DNA of 63,797 nt, taken from NCBI RefSeq assembly GCF_027257875.1, contig NZ_JAPVQY010000047.1, forward strand, positions 1 to 63,797. The letters run 5' to 3'. Below, in pieces: positions 16,262 through 25,926 of this stretch (positions are counted from its first letter, which is position 1; every line of letters begins with the position of its first letter). Position numbers and translations under genes: made by a program. The notes beneath the pieces are model-generated. The model did no database searches. It saw only the letters and a list, made by a program, of their open reading frames with translations, and had not been told where the DNA came from. This DNA is from Burkholderia sp. IMCC1007. Lineage in GTDB: Bacteria > Pseudomonadota > Gammaproteobacteria > Burkholderiales > Burkholderiaceae.

Positions 16262-17956
16262 ATGAACCATCCAGTCCCCGTCTCCTGCATTGCCGAGGCC
16301 CGCACGGCCACGGCGGCACCGTTCCCGGCCCGCCCCCGCACCTGCGGCGAAGCACTCGTCGAGCTCCTCGAACGCCAGGGTGTCGAATGCGTATTCGGCA
16401 TTCCCGGCGTGCATACCGTCGAGCTCTATCGCGGCCTCGCCGAATCGTCGATCCGTCATGTGACGCCGCGCCACGAACAGGGGGCCGGCTTCATGGCCGA
16501 CGGTTATGCGCGCGTCACCGGGCGGCCGGGCGTCTGCTTCATCATCACCGGCCCGGGGATGACCAATATCGCGACCGCGATGGCGCAGGCCTACGCGGAT
16601 TCGATCCCGATGCTGGTGATCTCGAGCGTCAACGCACGACGCGAGCTGGGCAGCGGCGACGGCCGCCTGCACGAGCTGCCGTCGCAGCGCGGCGTGTTCG
16701 CGGGGCTCACCGCGTTCTCGCACACGCTGCTCGACGCAGCCGACTTGCCGCAGGTTCTCGCCCGCGCATTCGCGGTCTTTGAAAGTGCGCGCCCACGGCC
16801 CGTGCATATCGAGATTCCGCTTGACGTGATCGTGATGCCGGCGCCCGCGCTGCCTGCCGTCCCGCTCGCGCTGCCCGCGCGACCGGCGCCGGATGCACAC
16901 GCGCTCGCGGCGGCGGCCGACCTGCTCGCGCGCGCGCGCCGGCCGCTGATCCTCGCAGGCGGCGGCGCCATCCACGCGGCGGCGGAACTGCGCGAACTCG
17001 CCGAACGCCTGCACGCGCCCGTCGCGCTGACGATCAACGCCAAGGGCCTGCTGCCGCCCGACCATCCATTGCTGATCGGCTCGACCCAGTCACTGCCCGC
17101 GACCCGCGCGGCGATCCGCGACGCCGACGTGGTGCTCGCCGTCGGCACCGAGCTGGGCGAAACCGACTACGACGTGATGTTCGACGGCGGCTTCGCGATC
17201 GACGGCCGGCTGATCCGCATCGACATCGACGCGCAGCAGCTGATGCGCAACGCTCACGCCGAAATCGCCATCGCCGGCGATTCCCGGCTGGCGCTCGGTG
17301 CGCTGTCGACCCGCCTGCACGAAATGCCGGCGCCGACACCCGAGGCCGGCTGGGGCGCGTCGCGGGTAGCCGCCGTGCGCGCCGCGATCGCGTCCGGCCA
17401 CGACGGCCCCGCGCGTGCGCAGGCACGCCTGATCGACACGATCGTCGCAGCGTTGCCCGGCGCGATCATCGCAGGCGATTCGACGAGCCCCGTCTATGTC
17501 GGCAATTTCACGCACGATGCGCCGGCGCCGCGCAGCTGGTTCAACTCGTCGACCGGCTACGGCACGCTCGGCTACGGGCTGCCCGCCGCGATCGGTGCAA
17601 AGCTCGCCGCGCCCGCGCGGCCGGTCGTATGCCTGATCGGCGACGGCGGGCTGCAGTTCACGCTGCCGGAGCTCGCGAGCGCGGTCGAGGCGCACGTGCC
17701 GGTGATCGTGATCGTCTGGAACAACCGCGGCTACGGCGAGATCCGCAAATACATGATCGCGCGCGACATCACGCCGGTCGGCGTCGATCCGTATACGCCC
17801 GATTTCCAGACACTTGCGCGCGGTTTCGGCTGCGCGGCGCAAGCGGCCGCGACGCCGGACGCGCTGTCCGAAGCGCTGCGCGACGCCGCGGCACGCACGA
17901 TTCCGACCGTGATCGAAATCGACGAGGCAACCTGGTTCGATCAGGTGCCGCGATGA
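16262..17956 (+). CDS. TPP-dependent decarboxylase, 5-guanidino-2-oxopentanoate decarboxylase-like (AruI-like)
   Basis: 564-residue thiamine-diphosphate enzyme of the acetolactate synthase superfamily. The catalytic glutamate is in PRHEQGAGFMADGYAR (Glu about 72). The TPP motif begins GDGGLQFTLP (about residue 460) and ends at WNN. The run FGIPGVHTVELYRGL is typical of AruI, the 2-ketoarginine decarboxylase of the arginine transaminase pathway. The gene overlaps the aldehyde dehydrogenase start by four bases, as expected if its product is 4-guanidinobutyraldehyde. No arginine transaminase (aruH) is visible. I start at the ATG at 16262; upstream in-frame codons look non-coding. Confidence 0.75.
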   Translation: MNHPVPVSCIAEARTATAAPFPARPRTCGEALVELLERQGVECVFGIPGVHTVELYRGLAESSIRHVTPRHEQGAGFMADGYARVTGRPGVCFIITGPGMTNIATAMAQAYADSIPMLVISSVNARRELGSGDGRLHELPSQRGVFAGLTAFSHTLLDAADLPQVLARAFAVFESARPRPVHIEIPLDVIVMPAPALPAVPLALPARPAPDAHALAAAADLLARARRPLILAGGGAIHAAAELRELAERLHAPVALTINAKGLLPPDHPLLIGSTQSLPATRAAIRDADVVLAVGTELGETDYDVMFDGGFAIDGRLIRIDIDAQQLMRNAHAEIAIAGDSRLALGALSTRLHEMPAPTPEAGWGASRVAAVRAAIASGHDGPARAQARLIDTIVAALPGAIIAGDSTSPVYVGNFTHDAPAPRSWFNSSTGYGTLGYGLPAAIGAKLAAPARPVVCLIGDGGLQFTLPELASAVEAHVPVIVIVWNNRGYGEIRKYMIARDITPVGVDPYTPDFQTLARGFGCAAQAAATPDALSEALRDAAARTIPTVIEIDEATWFDQVPR

Positions 17957-19425
17957 GCACGACGCCCGACCTCGCGTTCGATCCGCCGCTGCGCACGCGC
18001 CACTTCATCGACGGTACGTGGCGCACGAGCGTCAGCGGCGCGACGCTGCCCGTCGTCGATCCGTCGACGGAAGCGGTCCTCGCCGACGTCAGCGCAGGCG
18101 GCGACGCAGACGTCGAGCACGCGGTGCAAGCCGCATCGCGCGCGTTTGCCGGCTGGAAACGCACGACCGGTGCCGCGCGTGCGGCCGTGCTTCGCGCGAT
18201 CGCACGCGGTGTCGACGCACGCCGCACGCGGCTCGCAACGCTGCAGTCGCTCAACAATGGCAAACCGTTCGCCGAAGCCGAGATCGACGTCGCGGACGTG
18301 ATCGCCACCTTCGACTACTACGCAGGCCTCGCGGATCGCCTGGACACCGACGGCGAAACCGAGGTATCGCTGCCCGGCGGCGATCATCGTGCGTGGATCC
18401 GGCGTGAACCGGCCGGCGTCGCCGCGCTGATCGTGCCATGGAATTTCCCGATGGTGACGACCGCGTGGAAGCTCGCGCCCGCGCTCGCGGCCGGCTGCAC
18501 CGTCGTGCTGAAGCCGTCCGAAATCACGCCGCTGCCCGAACTCGAACTCGCGGCGATCGCGGCCGAAGCGGGCCTCCCGCCCGGCGTGCTGAACGTCGTG
18601 GTGGGCACCGGTCACGATGTCGGTGCCCGGTTGTGCGCGCATCCGCTCGTCGCGAAGGTGTCGTTTACCGGCAGCACGGCGGTCGGCACACAGGTGATGA
18701 AGACGGCCGCGGACACGATCAAGGGCATCGGCCTCGAACTCGGCGGCAAGTCGTCGATCATCGTGTTCGACGACGCCGATCTCGATCACGCGGTCGAACT
18801 GATCGCGGGCGGCGGCCTCTTCAACGCCGGGCAGATGTGTTCGGCGACCTCGCGCGTGCTCGTCGCTGCCCCGCTCGCCCAGGAGCTGATCGCGCGCGTC
18901 GCGCGGCGGATCGACGCGACCGTGGTCGGCCCGCCGTTCGCCCCCGGCGTGCAGATGGGGCCGCTGACGAACCGCGCGCAATACGAACGCGTGAAGCGCC
19001 ACATCGCGCAAGGCCGGGCTGACGGCGCGCGGCTCGTGACGGGTGGCGACATGCTCGACGGCCCCGGCTACTTCATCCGGCCCGCACTGTTCGCCGACGT
19101 GCCGGCCGACAGCGCCCTATGGTGTGAGGAAATCTTCGGCCCGGTGCTGTGCGTGCGCGCGTTCGACACCGAAGACGACGCGATCGCGGCCGCCAACGAT
19201 ACCGAGTACGGGCTCGTCGCCACCGTCGTCACGCGCGACACGGCACGCGGCAAGCGGGTCGCCGACGCGCTCGAGGCAGGCGTCGTATGGATCAACACGC
19301 CGCAGATGATCTATCCGCAAACCTCATGGGGTGGCTACAAGCGCAGCAGCATCGGGCGCGAGCTCGGTCCGTTCGGGCTGGCCGCGTTCCAGGAGGTCAA
19401 GCAGGTCATGATGCCGGCCCGCTGA
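17953..19425 (+). CDS. NAD(P)-dependent aldehyde dehydrogenase (KauB/betaine-aldehyde type)
   Basis: 490 residues of the ALDH superfamily. The catalytic cysteine is in NAGQMCSATSR (about 296), the general-base glutamate in IGLELGGKSS (about 262), and the WNFPM cofactor segment is present. Family resemblance is to betaine aldehyde and 4-guanidinobutyraldehyde dehydrogenases. The ATG overlaps the preceding stop (ATGA), so translation is coupled to the TPP decarboxylase. Likely reaction: oxidation of the aldehyde made by that enzyme to 4-guanidinobutanoate or a similar acid. Confidence 0.85.
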   Translation: MSTTPDLAFDPPLRTRHFIDGTWRTSVSGATLPVVDPSTEAVLADVSAGGDADVEHAVQAASRAFAGWKRTTGAARAAVLRAIARGVDARRTRLATLQSLNNGKPFAEAEIDVADVIATFDYYAGLADRLDTDGETEVSLPGGDHRAWIRREPAGVAALIVPWNFPMVTTAWKLAPALAAGCTVVLKPSEITPLPELELAAIAAEAGLPPGVLNVVVGTGHDVGARLCAHPLVAKVSFTGSTAVGTQVMKTAADTIKGIGLELGGKSSIIVFDDADLDHAVELIAGGGLFNAGQMCSATSRVLVAAPLAQELIARVARRIDATVVGPPFAPGVQMGPLTNRAQYERVKRHIAQGRADGARLVTGGDMLDGPGYFIRPALFADVPADSALWCEEIFGPVLCVRAFDTEDDAIAAANDTEYGLVATVVTRDTARGKRVADALEAGVVWINTPQMIYPQTSWGGYKRSSIGRELGPFGLAAFQEVKQVMMPAR

Positions 19426-19574
19426 AACCGAGCGGCCCATGCGTTTAAGTCATGGCGCGCATGCGGATATTTCGTTTGTTGCGGAAATTTGACCTCCCTA
19501 CAGTTCATCCACACCCGTGCCGCCATTCGGCGGCCGGCATCGAACCACACGGCATCGTTCATCAGGAGACGGCC

Positions 19575-20672
19575 ATGCAACACTTCAAGGCGGGCAGAAG
19601 GCAGGTGATCAAAACCCTCGGCACGGCACTCGCTGCATCCGCCCTTCCGATGCCGTTCATCAGTACTGCGAAGGCACAGTCGAGCAGCTTCGCCGGCAAG
19701 ACGCTGCGCCTGCTCACCTGGTCCGACGATACCGGCGCGGCCGCGCTGCGCAACATCGCGGAAACCTTCAGCAAGCAAACAGGTGCGCGCGTGATCGCCG
19801 ATCGCGCGGACGGCACGTCGGGCATGGTCGCGAAGGTCAAGGCCGCGGGCGAACGCCCGACCTACGATGTCATCACGCTCGCCGGCGTGGGCGCGGCGGG
19901 GCTCGCCGATGCAGGCCTGCTCACGAAGCCGGACCTGAACCGGCTGCCGAACCTGAAGGACGTCGCGCCGCAATACCGCACCGGTGCGAACGGCTTCGGC
20001 ATCGGCTACCTGCTTTGGTCGGACGGGCTGATCTACAACACCGCGACCGTGAAGAGCGCGCCATCGAGCTACGAAGCACTGTGGGATCCGAAGTATGCGG
20101 GCCGCCTGTTCCTGCCGCCGCCCGAGTGGGCCGAAGCGGTCGACCTCGCGATCATCGCCGCGAAGCTGGCCGGCGGTTCGCAGCAGAACATCGAGCCGGG
20201 ATTCCGGAAGCTCGCGCAGTTGAAGGAGCGCGTGATGACGCTCGGTGAAAACCCGAACCAGGTTGCCGACCTGTTCCGCACCGGCTCGCTCGACATCGGC
20301 GGCATCTATTCGCCCGCGTTCTTCCCGGACCAGATCCGCAAGCCCGACTACAAGATGGGCGTGACGTACGGGATGAAGGAAGGCTTCGCGACGCAACTGA
20401 TGTTCACCGTGATCCCGAAGGCGCACCCGGGCGACCTCGACCTGATTCATGCGTTCATCAACCATTCGCTCGACGCAGGCGTGCAGGGCCGGATGGCAGC
20501 CGACGTGCTGAACGGCCCCGTGAACGGCAAGGCCGTGATTCCCGCGGAAAGCCGCGCGTTCGTGCCGTCGCCGCAGCAGATCGCGGAGAAGGCCGTGCTG
20601 CACGACGACAAGGCGCTCGCGGCCGTCCAGCCCGCGTGGATCAAGCGCTACACGGGCCTCTTCTCGGCATAG
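19575..20672 (+). CDS. ABC transporter substrate-binding protein, spermidine/putrescine type
   Basis: 365-residue periplasmic binding protein of the PotD/AfuA-like class. The N-terminus HFKAGRRQVIKTLGTALAAS is a Tat-like signal, ending near STAKAQ. The mature part contains LRLLTWSDDTG and IGYLLWSDGLIYN. It is followed four bases later by its permeases and ATPase. Given the upstream decarboxylase and aldehyde dehydrogenase, the ligand is probably a guanidino compound or polyamine. I start at the ATG at 19575 (CAGGAGACGGCC before it). Confidence 0.85.
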   Translation: MQHFKAGRRQVIKTLGTALAASALPMPFISTAKAQSSSFAGKTLRLLTWSDDTGAAALRNIAETFSKQTGARVIADRADGTSGMVAKVKAAGERPTYDVITLAGVGAAGLADAGLLTKPDLNRLPNLKDVAPQYRTGANGFGIGYLLWSDGLIYNTATVKSAPSSYEALWDPKYAGRLFLPPPEWAEAVDLAIIAAKLAGGSQQNIEPGFRKLAQLKERVMTLGENPNQVADLFRTGSLDIGGIYSPAFFPDQIRKPDYKMGVTYGMKEGFATQLMFTVIPKAHPGDLDLIHAFINHSLDAGVQGRMAADVLNGPVNGKAVIPAESRAFVPSPQQIAEKAVLHDDKALAAVQPAWIKRYTGLFSA

Positions 20673-20676
20673 CGAC

Positions 20677-21603
20677 ATGGCCTCCCTGTCCTCCTCCCGC
20701 GATGCAGGGCCGGCCGGCGCCGCAACGGCCGGCGCCGGCCCCGACACCGCCCACGCGCTCGCCGGCGTACCGCCGTGGCTGCTGCTCGCACCGATCCTCG
20801 CGTTCCTCGCGGTGCTGGCCGCCGCGACGCTCACGGTGTTGCGAATGAGCGTCGGCGTGTCCGGCGACGAATGGCGGACCTTCACGCTGCAGAACTACGC
20901 GGATCTTGCCGATCCGTATTTCACGACGTCGCTGTGGCTTACGCTGCGCCTCGCGTTCCAGAGCATGGTGTGCGCGGTGCTGCTCGCGATTCCCGTCGCG
21001 CTCGCGATGGCACGCACCGAATCGCGGCTCGCGCGCCGGCTGCTGCTCGCCGGCGTACTGCTGCCGCTGCTCGTGAACCTGCTGCTGCAAGGGTATGGCT
21101 GGCTCGTGATGCTCGGCCCGGCCGGCTTGCTCAACCGCACGCTGCTCGCCACCGGGATGATCGGGCGGCCGCTGCAACTGTTGTACCGCGAGCACGGCGT
21201 GCTGCTCGGCCTGATCCAGACCGCGTTCCCGCTCGCCGTGCTGCCGCTGTCGAGCGCGCTGCGCGCGGTGTCCCGCGCGTACGACGAAGCCGCCGCGACG
21301 CTCGGCGCGAGCCGCTGGCAGACGCTGTGGCACGTGACGCTGCCGCTCGCGATGCCCGGCCTCGTCTCCGGTGCGCTGCTCGTGTTCGCGTACAACGCCA
21401 GCGCGTTCGCGGTGCCGCTGCTGCTCGGCGGCCGGCGTGTGCCGATGCTCGCGGTGCTCGTGCACGACGAGGTCGCACCGCTGCTGAACTGGCCCGCCGC
21501 ATCGGCATCGGGCGTCGTGCTGATGGGCGCCACGCTCGTCGTGATGGCGGTTTCCCAGCGCCTCGTGCGCACCCTGCAACGCACCGACGAGGTGAACCGA
21601 TGA
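20677..21603 (+). CDS. ABC transporter permease (PotB-like)
   Basis: 308-residue inner-membrane permease with about six membrane segments and the cytoplasmic EAA loop (YDEAAATLGASRWQTLWHV), the ATPase contact site. An extra Ala/Gly-rich N-terminus precedes the first segment. Its stop overlaps the start of the second permease (ATGA at 21600-21603). Confidence 0.87.
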   Translation: MASLSSSRDAGPAGAATAGAGPDTAHALAGVPPWLLLAPILAFLAVLAAATLTVLRMSVGVSGDEWRTFTLQNYADLADPYFTTSLWLTLRLAFQSMVCAVLLAIPVALAMARTESRLARRLLLAGVLLPLLVNLLLQGYGWLVMLGPAGLLNRTLLATGMIGRPLQLLYREHGVLLGLIQTAFPLAVLPLSSALRAVSRAYDEAAATLGASRWQTLWHVTLPLAMPGLVSGALLVFAYNASAFAVPLLLGGRRVPMLAVLVHDEVAPLLNWPAASASGVVLMGATLVVMAVSQRLVRTLQRTDEVNR

Positions 21604-22442
21604 ATGCCCTGCTCCTGCGCGCGCCGATGCCCGGCCGCCTCGGACGCGCGACCGGCGCGCTCGCGACGCTCGTGCTGTTCCTCGCCGCACTGCCGATCCT
21701 GACGATGATCACGATGTCGTTCGGCGCGTCGGGCACGCTCGAATTCCCGCCGCGCGAATTCAGCCTGCACTGGTATCGCGCCGCATGGCAGACGTTCGTG
21801 TCGTCCGATGCGGGCAGCGCGCAGTCGATGGGCGCCGCGCTGACGACGAGCCTCGTCGTCGCGGTCGCGACGATGCTGATCGCGACCGCCGTGTCGGTGC
21901 CCGCGGCTTACGCACTGTCGCGCTACCGCTTCCGCGGCAAGACGCTCGTCGAGCAGCTCGTCGCGCTGCCGATCGTCTATCCGCTCGTGATGCTCGGCCT
22001 CGCGCTGCTGATCGTGTTCAACGCGCTGCCGGTCGAACTCGGCATCGTGCGGCTCGTCGTCGCGCACGTGATCCTGACGCTGCCGTTCACCGTGAAGAAC
22101 TGCGCGGCCTCGGTCGCAGCGATCGGCCCCGACTTCGAGGAAGCCGCGTGCCTGATGGGCGCGAGCCCGCGCCGCGCGCTCGTCGACGTCGTGCTGCCGC
22201 TGATGCGGCCCGGCATTCTCGCCGGGATGCTGTTCGCGTTCATCGTGTCGTTCAACGAATTCACGGTGACGTTCTTCCTGTACAGCATCGACACGATGAC
22301 GCTGCCGGTCTGGCTCTACAGCCGCACCGTGTCATCGCTCGACCCAACCGTGTTCTGCTTCGCCGTCTTCACGGTCGCGATCGACTTCGCGCTGATCTGG
22401 ATGCTCGAAAAACTCGTCGGCGACAAGGGCGTCGCGCTCTGA
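21600..22442 (+). CDS. ABC transporter permease (PotC-like)
   Basis: 280-residue partner permease. The EAA loop reads FEEAACLMGASPRRALVDV, and the C-terminal half has FNEFTVTFFLYS, typical of PotC-like proteins. It is translationally coupled to the preceding permease and 52 bases from the ATPase gene. Confidence 0.87.
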   Translation: MNALLLRAPMPGRLGRATGALATLVLFLAALPILTMITMSFGASGTLEFPPREFSLHWYRAAWQTFVSSDAGSAQSMGAALTTSLVVAVATMLIATAVSVPAAYALSRYRFRGKTLVEQLVALPIVYPLVMLGLALLIVFNALPVELGIVRLVVAHVILTLPFTVKNCAASVAAIGPDFEEAACLMGASPRRALVDVVLPLMRPGILAGMLFAFIVSFNEFTVTFFLYSIDTMTLPVWLYSRTVSSLDPTVFCFAVFTVAIDFALIWMLEKLVGDKGVAL

Positions 22443-22494
22443 CGCCCGCATTCACGCCCGCACTGCCCCGCTCCCGCCCGAGTAAGGAATCCTC

Positions 22495-23559
22495 ATGACC
22501 CAGCTCACCCTCCAGAACGTGACGAAGCGCTTCCATCAAGCGTATGCGGTCGATCACGTCGACCTGTCGGTGCCGGACGGCAAGCTCGTCTGCTTTCTCG
22601 GCCCGTCCGGCTGCGGCAAGACCACGCTGATGCGGATCATCGCCGGCCTCGAAACGCCGACCTCCGGCACGCTGACGTTCGCCGGTCGCGACCTCACGCA
22701 GGTACCCGCCAACCGGCGCGACTTCGGGATGGTGTTTCAGTCGCTCGCGCTGTTTCCGCACATGACCGTCGCGCAGAACATCGCGTATCCGCTGCGGCTG
22801 CGCAAGACCGCCAAGGCCGCGCAGGCCCGGCGCGTCGCCGAGCTGCTGGAGCTGATCCAGCTGCCGCACATGGCCGACCGGCTCGTCACGCAACTGTCGG
22901 GCGGCCAGCGCCAGCGCGTCGCGATCGCACGCGCGATCGCGTCGTCGCCGCGCCTGCTGCTGCTCGACGAACCGTTGTCGGCGCTCGACGCGAAGCTGCG
23001 CGAGGCGATGCAGGTCGAGATCCGGCTACTCCAGCAACGGCTCGGCATCACGACGATCATGGTCACGCACGATCAGCGCGAAGCGATGACGATGGCCGAC
23101 GAGATCGTCGTGATGGAGAAAGGCCGGATACAGCAGGTGGGCCGGCCGCTCGACATCTATCGCGACCCGGTCAATGAATTCGTCGCCGACTTCATCGGCC
23201 TCGGCAACATCCTGCCGGTCTCGTGCGACGGCGACGACGCGATCGTGCTGCCAGGCGGGCAGCGGCTCGCGATCCGGCCTGCACCGCGCACCGCAGATAC
23301 CGTACGCCTGCTGATCCGTCCCGAGGACGTGTGCGTGCGCACGGCGCCGGCACAACACGCCGAATCGAATACGCTCGCCGGCACGATCACGTTCGTGCGT
23401 GACGTCGGCGCGTCGATCGAGGCAACGATCGATTGCCGCGGTTTCACGCTGACGGCCGCGACGACGCCGCGCGAAACGCCCGATCTGCAGGTCGGCATGC
23501 CGGTGCGCGCGGAACTGCCGGCCCATGCATGCAAGCTCATCGCCGCACGCGGCGCTTGA
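22495..23559 (+). CDS. ABC transporter ATP-binding protein (PotA-like)
   Basis: 354 residues: Walker A (GPSGCGKTT), Q-loop (VFQSLALFPHMTV), signature LSGGQRQRVAIARA, Walker B LLLDEPLSALD and a C-terminal TOBE-like domain after about residue 240. It completes the polyamine-type importer with 19575-22442. The gene order SBP, permease, permease, ATPase, all on one strand with short gaps, supports one operon. Confidence 0.9.
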   Translation: MTQLTLQNVTKRFHQAYAVDHVDLSVPDGKLVCFLGPSGCGKTTLMRIIAGLETPTSGTLTFAGRDLTQVPANRRDFGMVFQSLALFPHMTVAQNIAYPLRLRKTAKAAQARRVAELLELIQLPHMADRLVTQLSGGQRQRVAIARAIASSPRLLLLDEPLSALDAKLREAMQVEIRLLQQRLGITTIMVTHDQREAMTMADEIVVMEKGRIQQVGRPLDIYRDPVNEFVADFIGLGNILPVSCDGDDAIVLPGGQRLAIRPAPRTADTVRLLIRPEDVCVRTAPAQHAESNTLAGTITFVRDVGASIEATIDCRGFTLTAATTPRETPDLQVGMPVRAELPAHACKLIAARGA

Positions 23560-23600
23560 TGTCCCTTTCCTTTCTCCAGCGCAACAACGAGGATCTCGCC

Positions 23601-24425
23601 ATGAACGCAACGACCCAAGCCATTCGCCACGTGCAGCGCCTGCTCGCCCGCTCCGCCCTTCTCTGCGCCTGTGCCGGCGCCGCGAGCCTCGCCGCCTTCG
23701 CGCCGCTCGCGCATGCCGACGCGCTCGACACGATCGCGAAATCGGGCGTCGTGCGCATCGGCGTGTTCGAGGACTATCCGCCGTTCGGTTCGATCGGGCC
23801 CGACATGAAGCCGCAAGGCTACGACATCGACATGGCCAACCTGATCGGCAAGGCGCTGAATGCGAAAGTCGAACTCGTGCAGGTCACCGGCGACAACCGG
23901 ATGGCGTATCTCGCCGACCACAAGACCGACATGCTGCTGTCGGTCGGGCAGACGCCGGAGCGCGCGAAGGTGATCGACTTCTCGAACGCGTACGCGCCGT
24001 ACTATCTCGCGGTGTTCGGCCCGAAGTCGCTCGCCGTGAAGGGCACCGCCGATCTCGCCGGCAAATCGGTTGCCGTCGCGCGCGGCACGCTCGAGGACCT
24101 GAGCGTCAGCAAGGTCGCGCCGCCGAGCGCGACGATCAAGCGCTTCGACGACCCGAACGGCGCGATCGCGGCGTTCCTGTCGGGACAGGCGCAACTGCTG
24201 GTGGTCGGCAACGACGTCGGCGCAACCATCATCGCGCGTCATCCGTCGATCGATCCGGAACAGAAGTTCTCGCTGTTCAGCTCGCCCGATCACGTCGGCC
24301 TGAACAAGAACGAAGCGCGCCTGATGCAGAAGGTCAACGACGCGATCGCCGGCGCAAAGAAGAGCGGCACGCTGAACACGCTGTCGCAGAAGTGGCTGCA
24401 CGCGACACTGCCGGCCGACCTGTGA
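23601..24425 (+). CDS. ABC transporter substrate-binding protein, polar amino acid type
   Basis: 274-residue periplasmic binding protein of family 3. A Sec signal peptide ends near PLAHADA. The mature part has GVVRIGVFEDYPPFGSI and GYDIDMANLIGKAL, hallmarks of amino-acid binding proteins. It lies 41 bases after the PotA-like gene, so two different importers seem to share one operon. The start is the ATG at 23601. Confidence 0.87.
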   Translation: MNATTQAIRHVQRLLARSALLCACAGAASLAAFAPLAHADALDTIAKSGVVRIGVFEDYPPFGSIGPDMKPQGYDIDMANLIGKALNAKVELVQVTGDNRMAYLADHKTDMLLSVGQTPERAKVIDFSNAYAPYYLAVFGPKSLAVKGTADLAGKSVAVARGTLEDLSVSKVAPPSATIKRFDDPNGAIAAFLSGQAQLLVVGNDVGATIIARHPSIDPEQKFSLFSSPDHVGLNKNEARLMQKVNDAIAGAKKSGTLNTLSQKWLHATLPADL

Positions 24426-24468
24426 TGCGCGCCGCCCCCGCCCCGTATTCACGACGAAAGGCATCGCG

Positions 24469-25233
24469 ATGAGCTACGTGTTCGACTTCAGCGATTTCGG
24501 CCTCTACGCCGGCATGCTTGCGCGCAGCATCGGCGTGACGCTCGGCCTCACCGCGGCCGCCACCGCGCTCGGCGGCCTGATCGGCACCGCCGGCGCATGG
24601 ACCGCGCTCGGCGGCCCGCGCTGGGCGCGCGCACTCGTCGCGGCCTACGTCGAGCTGATTCGCAATACGCCGTTTCTGGTCCAGTTGTTCTTCATCTTCT
24701 TCGGACTACCGGCGATCGGCGTACACATCGACGAAGCCCAGGCGGCCGTGCTGGCCATGACGGTCAACCTGGGCGCGTATGCGGTCGAGATCCTGCGCGC
24801 CGGCATCGAATCGGTGCCGCACGGGCAAGTGCAGGCCGCGCGGGCGCTCGGGCTGCACGGCCGGCAGGTGTTCGGTCACGTCGTGCTGCCGCAGGCGCTT
24901 GCGAACGTGTACCCGGCGCTGCTCGGCCAGGTGCTGATCGTGATGCTCGGCTCGGCGGTCGTCTCGCAGATCTCGGTGCCCGACCTGACCTACGCGGCGA
25001 ACTTCATCCAGTCGCGCAATTTCCGTGCGTTCGAGATCTACATCGTCGTGACGGTAATCTACCTGCTGCTGTCGATCGCGCTGCGCATGCTGCTCAATCG
25101 CGTCGGCCGGCGGTTGTTCTCGGGCCGCACGCCGCACGGCGCGGTCGCCGCACCGCGGCGAACCTGTATCGCCCGCCTGACGTGGCGCGCCCGCACCCCT
25201 GAAACCAGCCTGTCGACGGAACGTGCACGATGA
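24469..25233 (+). CDS. Polar amino acid ABC transporter permease
   Basis: 254-residue HisQM-type permease with the family marks ELIRNTPFLVQLFFIFFGLP and the EAA-like RALGLHGRQVFGHVVLPQAL. The C-terminus has an unusual hydrophilic tail of about 30 residues. Its stop overlaps the start of the second permease by four bases. Confidence 0.87.
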   Translation: MSYVFDFSDFGLYAGMLARSIGVTLGLTAAATALGGLIGTAGAWTALGGPRWARALVAAYVELIRNTPFLVQLFFIFFGLPAIGVHIDEAQAAVLAMTVNLGAYAVEILRAGIESVPHGQVQAARALGLHGRQVFGHVVLPQALANVYPALLGQVLIVMLGSAVVSQISVPDLTYAANFIQSRNFRAFEIYIVVTVIYLLLSIALRMLLNRVGRRLFSGRTPHGAVAAPRRTCIARLTWRARTPETSLSTERAR

Positions 25234-25886
25234 TCGAATTCACTCTCCAGGATATTGCATGGAACCTGCTGCTCGCCGCGCGCTGGACCGTGCTGCTGTC
25301 GCTGATCACGTTCGTCGGCGGCGGCATCGCCGGCTTCGCGCTGCTCGCGATGCGCATCTCGCCGGCGCCGGCGCTGCGCCGCTTCGTGATCCTGTACGTC
25401 GAGCTGTTCCAGGGCACGCCGTTGCTGATGCAACTGTTCCTCGGCTTCTTCGGCTTGCCGCTCGTCGGTGTCGACGTGACGCCGTGGGTCGCCGCGTCCG
25501 TCGTGCTGACGCTGAACGCCAGCGCCTATCTGGCCGACATCTGGCGCGGCTGCGTCGACGCGGTACCGCGCGGCCAGTGGAGTGCGGCGGCAAGCCTCGG
25601 CATGACGTGGATTCAGCAATTGCGCTACGTGGTGTGGCCGCAGGCGTGGAAAATCGCGCTGCCGCCGACCGTCGGTTTCCTCGTGCAGGCGGTGAAGAGC
25701 ACCGCGCTCACGTCGATCATCGGGCTGACCGAACTGACCAAGACCGGCAACATCATCACGAACGCGGTATTCAAGCCGTTTCCGATCTACGCGATGGTCG
25801 CGCTGCTCTACTTCGCGATGTGCTTCCCGCTGACGTGGTACGCCCGCGCGCTCGAACGTCGCTATCGCGTCGCGAAGGCGCGTTGA
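25230..25886 (+). CDS. Polar amino acid ABC transporter permease
   Basis: 218-residue second HisQM-type permease (ELFQGTPLLMQLFLGFFGLP; coupling loop AASLGMTWIQQLRYVVWPQA). It is coupled to the first by an ATGA overlap. The pair forms the channel of the importer with the ATPase 40 bases downstream. Confidence 0.88.
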   Translation: MIEFTLQDIAWNLLLAARWTVLLSLITFVGGGIAGFALLAMRISPAPALRRFVILYVELFQGTPLLMQLFLGFFGLPLVGVDVTPWVAASVVLTLNASAYLADIWRGCVDAVPRGQWSAAASLGMTWIQQLRYVVWPQAWKIALPPTVGFLVQAVKSTALTSIIGLTELTKTGNIITNAVFKPFPIYAMVALLYFAMCFPLTWYARALERRYRVAKAR

Positions 25887-25926
25887 ACCGGCGCCGCGCG
25901 CGCCTCATTACGATGCAGGTACTTCC